From assembly GCF_022539665.2 (NCBI RefSeq), contig NC_081337.1, forward strand, positions 6,486,679 to 6,550,678: a DNA stretch of 64,000 nucleotides, in the 5' to 3' direction. The position numbers and the translations under genes are program-made. Origin of the DNA: Daphnia carinata (lineage: Eukaryota; Arthropoda; Branchiopoda; Diplostraca; Daphniidae). The notes beneath the pieces were generated by a model, which saw only the letters and a list, made by a program, of their open reading frames with translations, was not told the origin of the DNA and made no database searches. This document shows, piece after piece, positions 22,601-34,203 of the stretch. Every line of letters starts with the position of its first letter. The stretch's first letter is position 1.

Positions 22601-24921
22601 TTTGAATTAAAAAAAACAAAAAAAAACAAGGACTATATCATTGGGTTTACTTAAACTCGTCGTTCATTCAGGCCCGTTTCCAATTTCAGTGAAACATACT
22701 TTCGTTCTCAGTGTCCCGTAAATGATTTGATAGCATGGCCAATTGCAGTACCTCTTTCACCAGCCAGCAATTTAACGAGAAATTCGATCTCAATAATTAC
22801 ACCAAGTTCCAGGAAAAAAGCAAAACAAAAAGCTAGGCATGACATTAAAAGCTATATCGGGGGGGAGGGGGGGACTCACGTAGCTCATATAGTCAGCGGG
22901 TTTAATCGTCTAACATGATTGCTTCGTTGAATTCACAATAAATGCACCAAAGCAATTACGAATCGATCATAATCACAAAGATGCTCTCTTTGATGCTTCG
23001 TTGCTGAAAATGAAAATTCCGGAATATACGCGGGCGGGCATAAACGATAAAAAAAAATAATAGAAAATTCTTGCATGCAGTTGATTACAATTGGGCACAG
23101 GGGAATGCCTTTTTTCTGTCAGTAGAAGCACGCCAAGAATTATTAATGCAATATTTTTTAATATCAAAGGGAGCCCTTTTGAAAAGAAATTAGGTTTTCG
23201 TGTGGTGCAACGTTAAGGACGTGGCCAAACAAAACAATTGCTGGTGCTGTGCATTGAACGTTCGAAATAACGACAGCAAAGTTGACTTACGACAGCAACA
23301 TCTTCGGTGATGGGTTTGCCTTGATTGTTGGCTGGAAGTACCAGCGAGAGACTACGGGTAGGTCTCTCGCGGGATTCAGTAGCCCCGCGCCCTGCGAGTC
23401 CTAGAGTAGACATGGAATAGTATTTTACAGCGGCGTCCAGCCAAGAGTCAAATAATCGAACGAGGGAGAACACTGGTGGACAAGCTGGGTGGGAAGCGTC
23501 CAGTCGGCAGGACTTCACCTGGCAGACTGAAGATCGGTGTTAGCTCAACCTTCCTTCTCACTTGTCTCGTTGAAGCTGTTTAATACAGACCACAGGCTTC
23601 TCCCGATTGACGTCGTTTTGTTTTCTCTCTCATACCAATGTTTACTTAATCACGATTGCAAGTCGGTGCGACCACAAATCCGCCCTAACACGCAAAAACA
23701 CTATCACTATTACCGCAACGTGTATAGGTGCACGGACGGAAGAATATCATATATACGTGTCCCGTTTTCTGCCCTCACTGTCCTTGCAAAAACTTGCACG
23801 TTACGTTCTCTTTGTTTCACCTGCCTGGCTTACCTTCTTGAATGGTCAAACAGAAACAAAAATCAAAAGATAACAGGGTACACGGCAGCAGGCAAATATA
23901 AAAATATGGCATGAACTGCAACCCTGACTAAGGTATTGACCAACACGGAAATGTGCCTGCATAAACCTGAAGAAGAAAAAAATAAGAAAGACTTCGATGT
24001 AACGACCTACTTCAAAGTTGGAACGACCAACGTGCAAGTTCAAGTTCATTTTCGCGGATCGCTGGTAACATTTATGTTTGTTGATTGTCACCGACTATAT
24101 AAATAGCCTTACAATGTTTATGCTTTTTTCTTCTTGGAATGCTGAATGGAATACACGTTCCCTTCTTTTGCCTGTGCCCGATAATAAAAGCAAGTTGGAT
24201 ATGTCCGTTCTTCAACTTAGCGGAACTTTAGTGTTACAAACACAAAAGATCCCCATTCCAAGAGACATGAAAAGCCATTGGTTTTTTTTTTAAGTTTTCT
24301 TCCATGGGTTTCTTAGTTGTTGTTTTTTTATTCTCAAATTTTTTGTTGTTTCGTGAACGGACGAAACTTAGAACGTCGGACAAAAGTTGCCAGCAATTGT
24401 CGATCCGCCATACGAACTGAGAGAATTCTAGTGACAGTACGTGTACCATTGGTGCTTTTTTCTTCATGAAAAGTGATAAAAAAAGAGGGATTCACCACTG
24501 AAGAAGGGTCGATTCAGGTCAGTCCATAGCCTAGAAACAATGCTCCTTCTTTTGTTCGTTTGAGCTCCGCTGTTTTTGCAAACTCACGTCATCGATACAT
24601 TGAACCAAACAAAGCCTTTCCTTTTGTTGTTGCTGTTCTTTTTTAATTAAAAATAAGTGACATATCAGTGTGTCTCGAAAGTCAGTAAAAAATCGATATC
24701 CCATTGTTTTACTGGACAAGAATAGCAGTGCAGTAAACTCATTCAATGTTTTCAACTTACGTGTAGCGGGGAAGGTGAAGACTCCCCCTGGTCCAGACCG
24801 GGTTGCAAATTCAAAGTCGTATCCCTATTTCGTGTCGTGTTAAAGGTTTCGGGGAAAAAAAATCAATCAATCGAATCGACTTTGGCACTCACGTGACAGC
24901 TTCTTTTACCTTGAAATTCAT
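19686..24921 (-). CDS. MINDY gene A: inactive MINDY-4B-like pseudo-deubiquitinase
   Basis: Thirteen exons, 5' to 3': 24893-24921, 24761-24824, 23291-23518, 21815-21878, 21547-21712, 21262-21436, 21090-21155, 20947-21017, 20474-20575, 20345-20417, 20041-20246, 19807-19938 and 19686-19734, giving 474 residues with all phases consistent. Family signatures in order: LRKLVLGQCP near 108, IQAQILRTLLF near 163, a Trp-bearing helix IIWKAGNGQS, QEDPGPALMLILYSA, LGRASPFLHNGVQY, LVWMGNEAKT, VGSRLKTPTVPIW near 376, and the C-terminal W-x-x-A-R-I-D-W motif. MINDY enzymes cleave Lys48-linked ubiquitin chains. Here the catalytic Cys position reads Arg157 and the His position Gln395 (hand alignment), so it should be inactive, like vertebrate MINDY-4B. 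One intron (21156-21261) has a GC donor. Two introns are absent from genes B and C. Confidence 0.85.
22172..22230 (+). repeat. poly(A) plus 14-bp-period motif, locus 2
   Basis: A run of 16 A is followed by three copies of a 14-bp unit (GTCGGACTTATTTT, GTTGGGCTTATTTT, GTCGGGCTTATTTT) at 22189, 22203 and 22217. It lies in the 1.4-kb intron of MINDY gene A and matches the motif and period at 1628-1651. Confidence 0.6.
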
Positions 24922-27169
24922 CACGTCAATTGATCTGAACCGCAAGTTTTCCTCGATAAAGATTTAAACAGTTGCCAGTCAATCAAACGGCGACAACATT
25001 GGCAGAGCGATGGAGTCTTTATGCGTCAACAGAATATGAATAAATAGAAGGCCTACTCCGCAGCCGACAATAATCCGGACGTTGTACTAGGCCGGCGATC
25101 AACTCCGCACTTGATGTAGCGCTTGTGACGCACAGAGGCTTTTGTTGTTCCTTATTGGTCAAGCATTCCACGCGCATCGCCCCGGTCAATTGATTTTCAT
25201 TTCTAAGAAAGGGTTTTGACATGAGGTGGAAGACGCGTGTTAGTATCGTGCATCGTGACCGACCAGGAAGGCTTCATATAGGCCGTACACACAGATATTA
25301 TTTCTGGGCGTGTATTGAGTTGACCGGTGAAGCCTGTCCATCAACCTTATGAAGTGAGTCGATAAACACGAGGTTTGTCATATTGAGCTATTGTTGGTAT
25401 ATGGAGTATGTTCCAGAATGCATACAGAGAATGAGCTACGCGAATTTGGGGAGGTCAACGCAGCCCGCTGTCATTGGCTCCCAACGACAGCACACGTTTT
25501 AGTGGATCGATGATTCCTTGACCATCGTTCGGGCCGGCCTCCATCGACCCTAAATGATTCTTTTCCTTTTTAAGAAGGCGTGGCCGGCTTCTTTAGGCGG
25601 TTACCTACATGCTGAAAGCTTCCGTCATAAAAGCTTTATTTAAAAGCAAAAATTGTACGTCCTACGGTGCTTTGATGATCTTAGCCAACTTTTAAAGGCA
25701 GCAAGTAGTCCGCTGCCGTGTCGCTGATCATGTACACGTGCCTTCTATATAAACCGTTCTATCCAAGCACGGTAAGATCGGACTTTGGCTTATTTTTTAA
25801 ATGGAGGTTGCCATGCTAGGAGTGATTCAAACTACAAAAAAAAAAAAAACTTGTTTGCCACCCTATCGCGGAGTCAACTTTCAGAAAGTACTTAAATTTT
25901 ATAAGCAAAACTTTTCTAGACATGTTTCCTTGTGCGTTTTTTTTTCTTTTTTCCTGTCATAGATGATCGATTTATCGTCAGCGTATCCTGGTTCTCCGGC
26001 AGGATCCTTTCGCAACTTCCCATGCAACAAATTCGACTCATTTGTGCGATTTGTATGAAGAATCAAAATGCAATCTGGGATTGGAGAATAATGGTACTAA
26101 AAATTGAGCTGCGCGTTCACCGTGTCACGATAGCATTAACATTCTTTCTTATTATTCTAGTACACATGAAAAAAAACGTAACTCCCTGATGTTGCTATAG
26201 TATTTTTTCCTTCCAGGCGAGATTGCATGCCACGCCAACATGTTAATTGTCTTGCTACGAGGCTACTTCCCCGTTCTGAACTGTGGCTACAACTTCAGCT
26301 CACTTAATGGTAGTTCAGCAGCATAGCGCAGTATAGCAGCGATATGTTTCAATGTAAGTGGATGAACAACCGGATAGAAGTTTTTTTCCCCTCATATTTC
26401 AAAGGGAAAAAACAGTATAGTCCTAATCGTTGTTTAAAAGTAGCAAAACAATAGTCGGATGTATATGAGAATTACCTATACTGTATATAACAATTATTGA
26501 AAAAAAAAGACAACATCGTGCTATAGTATAATCAAATTTCTTGTTTCGCTACGTATTCTTCAAAACTTTCTTTAATGTTTCATGTGGATGATGGCTAATC
26601 GACACGCTATTCTATTTATTTGAGGTGGAATGCTTTTCGCATGAAATCTAATTCAATGTTTTATCTACATCGATTAAGTAGGAGACAAAGACAAAGACAA
26701 ACACTTCTGGGAAAATTGTGCTGTCACTTTATTGCTGGGTACACAATGGAACATGGTTTTTTGAATCGACCAGGATCAAATCTAGACTATGTTGTATAAA
26801 CAAGGTTGCAGGCCTGTCCAAGACCGGTCGATATTGTCTCATTTTCTTTTCGTACCATCGTCAGTGTGGTGTCTACATATATACCACCGGAGCTACTAGA
26901 CAAATTTCCTAATTTACAAGTGACGTGCATACGGGAAGACTACACATCGTTCCCCGCCGCCTTTCGTTGATTACTCCGTCGACGAGTCGTTGTGAAATCC
27001 CTTCATTGACGCCTGTATTTTTGTTTGATTTTTTTTTTCAGGTGAATTGGTTGCTGATCCATCGTATAAAAAAGTGCGTGTTATGGTGTTTGTTTTGTGC
27101 ATCGCTTTCTTCTTTCAAGTTTTTTATGAGGAGGACTGAGGGAACAAAAATATTTCTTCGAAAACAATT
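24922..27169. other. no gene recognised (2.2 kb), upstream of MINDY gene A
   Basis: Intergenic between the start of gene A and the stop of gene B. It should contain the promoter of gene A. A TATA-like ctatataaacc at about 25748 lies on the plus strand, opposite to gene A, and has no recognised gene behind it. Confidence 0.4.
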
Positions 27170-30100
27170 TCATAGGTATGGAACAATGCCGTTCCAGTTG
27201 ACGCGCGCCCCGCTCCACCTACAGTCGAAGGAGAAAATCACGATCCGTGTTTGGTTAAATCAAGCGTAACATATGCTTCAGAAGACGGCGAGGGTGACTA
27301 ACCGCGGGATTTTTGAAAAACTTCTGAAACAAAATCATATCACAAAGTTTTAATAAAAAACTTACTTAGTTCTGATGATCTTGTCCAGCGTACTAAGAGG
27401 AATCTCAGGTTCGGTTTCATCAAATCCGCGTGTGCATATATTCAAAATAGTGTCACCGGTCTGAAAATGCGAACTGGTATAATAGTGAAGCTGGAAGCTG
27501 CGATAGAAACGAAAAATTATTGCCAACATCTTTGTGATTTTCTATCACCATACTTGTATTCGTTTCGGTAGTCTCGCATTAGCGCTCGGTCTAAGCAAAA
27601 TAGAAGGCCAGATTGGTCACAGCAGATCACTAGCCAAATGGGGAAGATTGGGGTTTTTAATCTGGAACCAAGATTCGTTGCTTGTGTCTTTTCCTCGTTG
27701 CCCATCCATAGGAGGAGGCCGAGCGGTGAACGAATCAATAATCCCGTTTCCGCTATGGACTGTTTGAAAGAAAATATAGAACAAATCAGTAATAGTCATA
27801 GACGTATAGGAAATCGAGTTTCATTATTACCGCATGGTCTTCGTCTCCTCGGTATTGGACTCCGTTATGCAAGAACGGACTGGCTCTACCGGTCATGAGC
27901 AAACACAGAACACTGTTTGAAATGCTTCCTTTGAAATTCACGAGATGGCTTCTGTGTGTCAGTCCGCTGAAATTTGCCGCTCTGCCCATCAAGTCTTCGT
28001 TCACTCTGTTTATCACATTCACGTTTATCATGTTTTATAAAAATGAATTGTCATTTGGCTTTGATTAAAAGTACCTGTCCAAGCCCCTGGATAAAACGGC
28101 ACTATACAATAGAAGAAGAACAGCCGGACCAGGCTCTTCCTGGAACTGTGGGAGACATATCATTAGTTTACGTGCATGTTATTTGCTTTCAAACGGAAAC
28201 GTACTAAGTAAATATATCGACGCAGTACCGTCACAAGTTCGTCCCACTTTGCGAAAGGTACCAACTGCAACTGTGGAATTGAAAACATTGTTGGTCAGCA
28301 TGGATAGTGCATGTATGTTTTTTAATTGGCAATACTTTTTCAGTTACACCGTCGTGATTAAACTGCGGTGATTCGGGCAAATGTACAATGGATTTGCTTG
28401 GCAAACAGAGAATGCCTTGGCCACTTCCAGCCCGCCACAAGATTTCGGCTACAGCTGCCACAAGAGCTTCTTTCTGTATCGTCATTGTTGGCTCTAAAGG
28501 ATTCCTTCTATTAATCGTCAATTGGAAACGTTGTTAAACTTTGCATATTTTTATCAAATAGCAGTGTCAAACGCAAACCAATAGCTTAATAAAATCAAAG
28601 GAGGTCGATATCGGTGTATATTTCAAGAGCTGTTGGAGCCAACAGTGCCAATAGTATGATCGATGAGTTTGCTTTGAATGTGTGTCAAGGCTGATGTGTC
28701 GTGAGTTGACTTTTGTCGTATGTCAAGCGTTTTTAATCGCATTTCGTTCAATAACAGAAAACTACCAAAAGAATCCGATCAGCCCGCTAGCCTATCGATT
28801 CCGTGGCAACGTCTATTTTCCAGTGACCTTTTGAAGCGACGTCTGACTATATCCAAATATCTCGAAACTTGCGTGATATGCCTTTGGGCTCCTGACAACC
28901 CATGATCATTTGATTAGTCAAACGTTATAATCAAAAACGTATTGGTGTCACGTCTGTCGTAAAAGAATAGACAACAGAGGATTTTGTTTTTTACATTTCA
29001 AATATTTAACAGAGGTTTATATTAGCGGACGTACTAACGAGATTAATTATCAAATCACAATTACCTAGATTTTAATATTCTTGTGGGATCCGTTTCGAAG
29101 AGAAGCGTTTTCAAAATCTGTGCTTGAACGATCATAAGGACGGATCGTGCCATTGGAATCATATCACCGCCGATGAACGTTAATCCATATGCGAGCTGTT
29201 GTTCTGCTTCCCGGAACACCATTCCCGGTCCACGTGAGAAGAATTCCGATCGTATCATGCTCGGACATTGTCCAAAAACAACCTGCCTCAATGCCTGCCA
29301 TTCCACGATGGCGTACATACATGCAAACGAAAGACAGTGTTCAATTATCTGGTTCATAATAACAAGCGAAATAAAATGATAAAACTTAGAAACGTGCATT
29401 TGAACAAGAGTTGTAAACCGATTGCACACAAGCGGGCCTTCTGTTCATTATGTAGATACGTAACAAACGAACTCAGCGTTTGGAGCACGGTAGCTACTTC
29501 TCGGAAGGTACTGGGAAGGTAGCGCACTCTTTAAAAACCATGATTACTAGTTCGCTATATGTAGCTACTTTAATCAAATCACTCAATGTCATTTTCCAAG
29601 TTTTTTTTTTATGTTTTACCTGTCTAATTCATTGGATATAAAAGCACTATTGACGCTGTAGCCCGAAGAATTATACGTTGGGTGCCTCTAGTTCTCATTC
29701 TTTGTCAAAACTGCCATGTGGAGGGCAATCAGTCTTGGTAGTCACATGCAATCTATGAAGGATTGCTGCCATCGGTGGTGTGCACCTTAGTCTCTTATCG
29801 ATTCCTAATAAAAACCCCTTCCTTCATGCACAAATACAATGATACTCGATGTTGGAGATAGGTGCTTCCCTCTTTTTCATGCTCTTTCGTGGGTACCGGT
29901 ATTTTTGTTTTTAATTTGATATGATTGCGCAATAATTTTTAGTACGCAGACACACGCAATCGGTGGTTTTGCTAGGCTGAAATTCCTTGGCATGTTCTGC
30001 GTCTTCTTATTTATTTGCATAAGCCCATAGTAGAAATGTATTACGTACGGCGCAAGATGAACCCCTATCCATGAAATGCCTTGCTGTTTTAAATAAAAGA

Positions 30101-30798
30101 AGTAATTTTTAAAAAAATTCGATGATCAAACACGAAATCGCATCCGACAAAGACTTGAAAATAGTTTTTGTTTGCAAATGTTTTGTCGTGATTTCTATGG
30201 TGAATGGTCCGCAATGGTTCAAGGGTTGTCATCCTCCTGTATGGAATGATTCATTGTCTCGTGCGCAGAAACTTAGTCGTCAGTCAACCACTTTTCTCTG
30301 TCTGTCTGTCGTAAACTTTTTTCTGCATGCGAATGCGCATTTGTTTGGTTTGTATTCCTCCATGTTTTCTTTTCCCTCTAGTTCATTCGATTTTTTTGAG
30401 GGCGTAGCGAAGCGTAATCGATTGGGCGGAAGACGAAAACGGACCTTGTTACGGAAAAAAGGGGATGTGTAAGAGGAAAAGCATACAGGCAATCGGGAAA
30501 CTAACGGAATCGATTAAATATAGGACAACATCGCAACTCGGTAGTAAAAAAAAAAATGGTGTCTTAAATAGCCGGTCAGTCTTGGGGTTGGATGAAAACT
30601 GTAACAACAAAACCCGCATACAAGAAAAGGATGCAAATCTACGATTTAAAAAAAAAATGAATGATTAAGGAAAACAGACACGCTTACCACCGCCGTTGGC
30701 TCTGTGATAGGTGTCCCGAGACTAGCTGGCACTGGTAAGACGTTAGGTAAAGGTGGCCTTTCACCAATTCCAGTACTTCGACCCGGATATCGAGTCAT
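27170..30798 (-). CDS. MINDY gene B: inactive MINDY-4B-like pseudo-deubiquitinase
   Basis: Nine exons: 30688-30798, 29065-29294, 28336-28507, 28205-28270, 28075-28145, 27831-28005, 27554-27759, 27366-27497 and 27170-27218, 403 residues from the provisional start MTRYPGR. Signatures match gene A: LRQVVFGQCP near 39, VQAQILKTLLF near 93, EILWRAGSGQ, QEEPGPAVLLLLYSA, MTGRASPFLHNGVQY, LLWMGNEEKT, LGSRLKTPIFPIW near 305 and the final WSGARVNWNG. The catalytic Cys position reads Arg87 and the His position Gln324, so no deubiquitinase activity is expected. The 1.4-kb first intron is similar in size to those of A and C. The frame stays open upstream of the chosen ATG behind a possible acceptor (cctgctcag), and a tiny exon MKNMVE with donor gtaaga at 32111-32128 could be the true first exon, so the N-terminus may be incomplete. 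No paralogue-private intron is present. Confidence 0.82.
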
Positions 30799-33700
30799 GG
30801 CTGAAAGATGGCCAGTCCGTTTGTGTTGTGTGCTGAGCAGGAATTTGAATATACAGGGCACCACCAATGGATATGAACTAACTCGGTGGGATATACCAAC
30901 ACGACTGACAGGATATCTTAGCGATGCAGTTGTATACACAGTATGCAGGCCTATACTTGTTATCGACTTATCGAGAAAGCAAGTGAACACGAAGGAGCAT
31001 TGCGCGGCCACTAGTCTCGCCATGCTCTATACTCCTGTTTACCGAAAGTATGTACGCAACCCCTTCGACGTAGAGACTATACACAACAGACATACGAACG
31101 TCAAAGTATATAAAGACCGCACACCGTACAGGGCCTTCCTTGTACAACGTTCGATTGTGACGTACTTGAAAGTAACGCAAAATCGTTTTTTGTTTTGTTT
31201 ATTGCGCTACTATCGCAGTTCTATTGCACTTGTGCTCAATCATGTAGCTAAACATTTTGGGGATGATCGCCTCCTATACTGTTCAAAAATTGACGAACGA
31301 TTACAAACAAAAAGTCTAACGTGTTACACCGGTGTGGTGGGCACGGCATTTGACGGAGAAAATCAAAGCGGAGGGTACGTTAAAGAAACAGAGAAAGCAA
31401 ACTGAAATGAAAAATCACGCCATCCGACAATTGGATAGCGAACGAGGGGTTGACAGTTTTCGTGCAGTAGCTCACCACTGAGACTTGAGGTGGTCAATTA
31501 TTGCGTTCTATATATACTGTACATATGCGTCTCACCCACACATTTCCATTCCTTATGGATACGCATAAGATAGTCTGAATGTTTATATTAATACAGATCG
31601 AGTGTTTGATTTGCTCCTGTATAAAATCAAAACTCGACATGTACATACAGCTAACATTCGTTTTACATAACATATTACTCGCACCGGAAATAGTTTAAAA
31701 TATTTAAACCATTGGTGAGGCAAGTCTAACTTAGGGGTAAATGTTCGGGACCACGTACCTTTTAGAACGAACTAAACGCGTTACCAGCAGATAGTGAACC
31801 CTTATTTCTTAACTTGACTATTTAGACCCACTTATTCTAAGTGGATGCGTATGTGAAATAACTAGAACCATATACGTTGACATGAGCATTGATAAATGCA
31901 ATGAAAAAATAATTGAATGATTGCACAAGGGGAATAGCGAGGCGTACAAGTTGTTTCTAGCTCGGAAATATGATGACAGTAAGTGAGGGCCATTCGTCAT
32001 ACAATCAAGATTGTCATCCATTTACGTTTCATTACCTCACATGCGAGTGCAAGCAAATTGGGTGACAAGCCAAACGTTTTGGAAGAAAACCTCGATGAAT
32101 CGGGTCTTACTTCGACCATGTTCTTCATACGGGCCCGTATAGATGATAAACTCGTTTGCCCCACGTTACGACAGCCTTTGCCTTTCGTGGGAAGTTCTCT
32201 GTTTTAAACTCCTTGTGTTACTTGTCATCCGCAAAACTTTTGAACGCACATTCGCTCGCAAGGAAACTCGCCGTGAAAAAAAAAAATCGTGAAAAACTAG
32301 GAATCGAGTCAGAGGAATTTTGCTGCTTTTGCAAGTCTGTGGGCGTTGTGGAGCAAGGTCAATCATTGATTACGTGTGCGTAATTCTAGTCGTTGAGAAT
32401 AGCCTTGCTGACACAGAAGGTTTGTCGCCAGACGTTTTTCGCACTAGAGCAGCGTGGCCATGAAAGCACAAAAATCCGCAATTGCGTTGTCTAACATGAA
32501 CGACCGATAGATTTATTGATTTGAATTTTTCCTAGACGTAGTACGTAACGTGGCGCACAGTCACGTTTCCGCACTATGTGGGTCAAAGAGACACGAGGAA
32601 CTACCGTCAGTTGGTCTTCTAACGCTATTGTAGGTTGACCGCCCTACCGATTTGGTGCCTTGATCATCGAGAAATAATCTTTGCATTATGGTACTTGTGT
32701 GTAAAACAAAACTTTTGAATTCCGACAAGAATACGCAAAGAAATTTCCGATATCCTAAAATCACTTTCCTTCGTGATAGCGTGGGAAGGGTTCTAGCGAT
32801 TCTCCCGTAACTTCCAAAACTTGGAACGTATGAAAAAAAGTAAGCCTCGTTTTTGAGATATAGCCTTCTTGAAAAACATAACTAAAATGTGTTGCCTTAT
32901 GATTTACAACCTACTGAATAACTTACGGTCACGGGAAATGTATGGTCAATCGACTATCCACCATTCTTCTCAGTGTTATCACGTAATACGTACAGTCAAT
33001 TGAATATTATTCTACCATAAGAGGGAAGTACGTAAAGTTCAACATCGATAAAGTTGCCTTTATAGAAATCTGATAGTCCAGGTCTGCAAGTGTCTAAATA
33101 CGACGTCGGACGAGAAGTGACGTAAAGCCGATAGTGCGTGTCAGACTAGCCCGGACTGACTCCCCCTCATTTGTGGAGGCAATTTTCGTTGTATAAAGAG
33201 AGGAAGACTGAGAGTTTGTCGACTTCACCGAAAGCCTTTCAGCCTTAGGACTATTCACCCAGCTCTTATTATACTTCAAAGAAACGTTCGTGTCAATGTT
33301 TCTTTTTTTTTTCCTTTCGTTCCATTGTGAAAAGAACGCCCCTGGTAGTCGACTCTTTGTTGAGCATGCATAACACTGCTAAATTTAGACGAAATACGTC
33401 AACAACGGCGTGTGTGAGGTTTGCCATTCAATCATTCCCGTCGCAACAGCGAACATTTTGTAAGGAAACCCAACTAATAATACTAAACAAAATGCAAATA
33501 CCTAGTGTTAATGGTTAACTACTAACCAGGCAGCATTCAAATTCTTGGCTAATTTTACAAGCGTGTGAGAGCAACAGTACTTTATTGCTGGAAGCAATAG
33601 GATGTTTCTTAAAATAGACTACGAAGAATAGCAGGTCTGGTGCTAATCCCGCCTCAATGTCTACCAGCATTCGCCTTGGCCGATTGCAAATGTCAGACAT

Positions 33701-34203
33701 TGTCGTAAACGAGAAGTTCTCGTTTTCCTTGCGCTTGGAATAGTTGCCCGCACGGCAGAGGTTTAACCTTCGCTGTTTAATGAACGAGTCAAGGCCAGAA
33801 GTCCAGTAAATTGATTTCAATCCAGCTCGATATATAGGACGTCTTAAATAGCAAGGTAAACGGCCGTAAAACAAAGCGTGCCGTTCAAACAACGCACACA
33901 TCGCCATGGCAAATTTTTGCGACGTGGAATCAAATCTTTTTGTTTGTTTTCGCTACGAGCCACGATTCGGCAAGAATTACCTAAACAACTATACTCGGAA
34001 TTTTATCCTCGTTGTGAAAGAACGACACCAATAGAGGACTCGGTAGTTGACGAATGGGATCTATTAAAATAAATAAGAAAGACGTTCAATTATGATACTG
34101 CGATCGAAAAAGTGTGTATTTTCCAATGCGTCAGTATACATAGTTATCTTTAATATGATATGACATGTAGTTAAAAAATTTAAGAAGAATATAGACACAT
34201 TCG
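30799..34203. other. no gene confirmed (3.4 kb), upstream of MINDY gene B
   Basis: May hold upstream exons and the promoter of gene B (candidate six-codon exon at 32111-32128). A plus-strand ORF of 233 codons at 30704-31405 overlaps gene B exon 1 antisense and has no domain features. The final 55 bases (about 34149-34203) are gene C 3' UTR, with an ATTAAA-like poly(A) signal on the minus strand near 34149. Confidence 0.35.

Noticed and set aside
28205-28228. Earlier donor (gtgacg|gtactg) in MINDY gene B exon 4
   Set aside because: The downstream donor gtacgt at 28204 keeps 22 codons, the same as the homologous exons of genes A and C; the earlier site would drop eight residues.
30704-31405. 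233-codon plus-strand ORF
   Set aside because: Its first part is antisense to exon 1 of MINDY gene B; the translation has no domain or signal features and no splice context.
33515-33907. 130-codon minus-strand ORF in the B-C spacer
   Set aside because: No recognisable domain, mixed composition and no donor or acceptor in phase with neighbouring genes.
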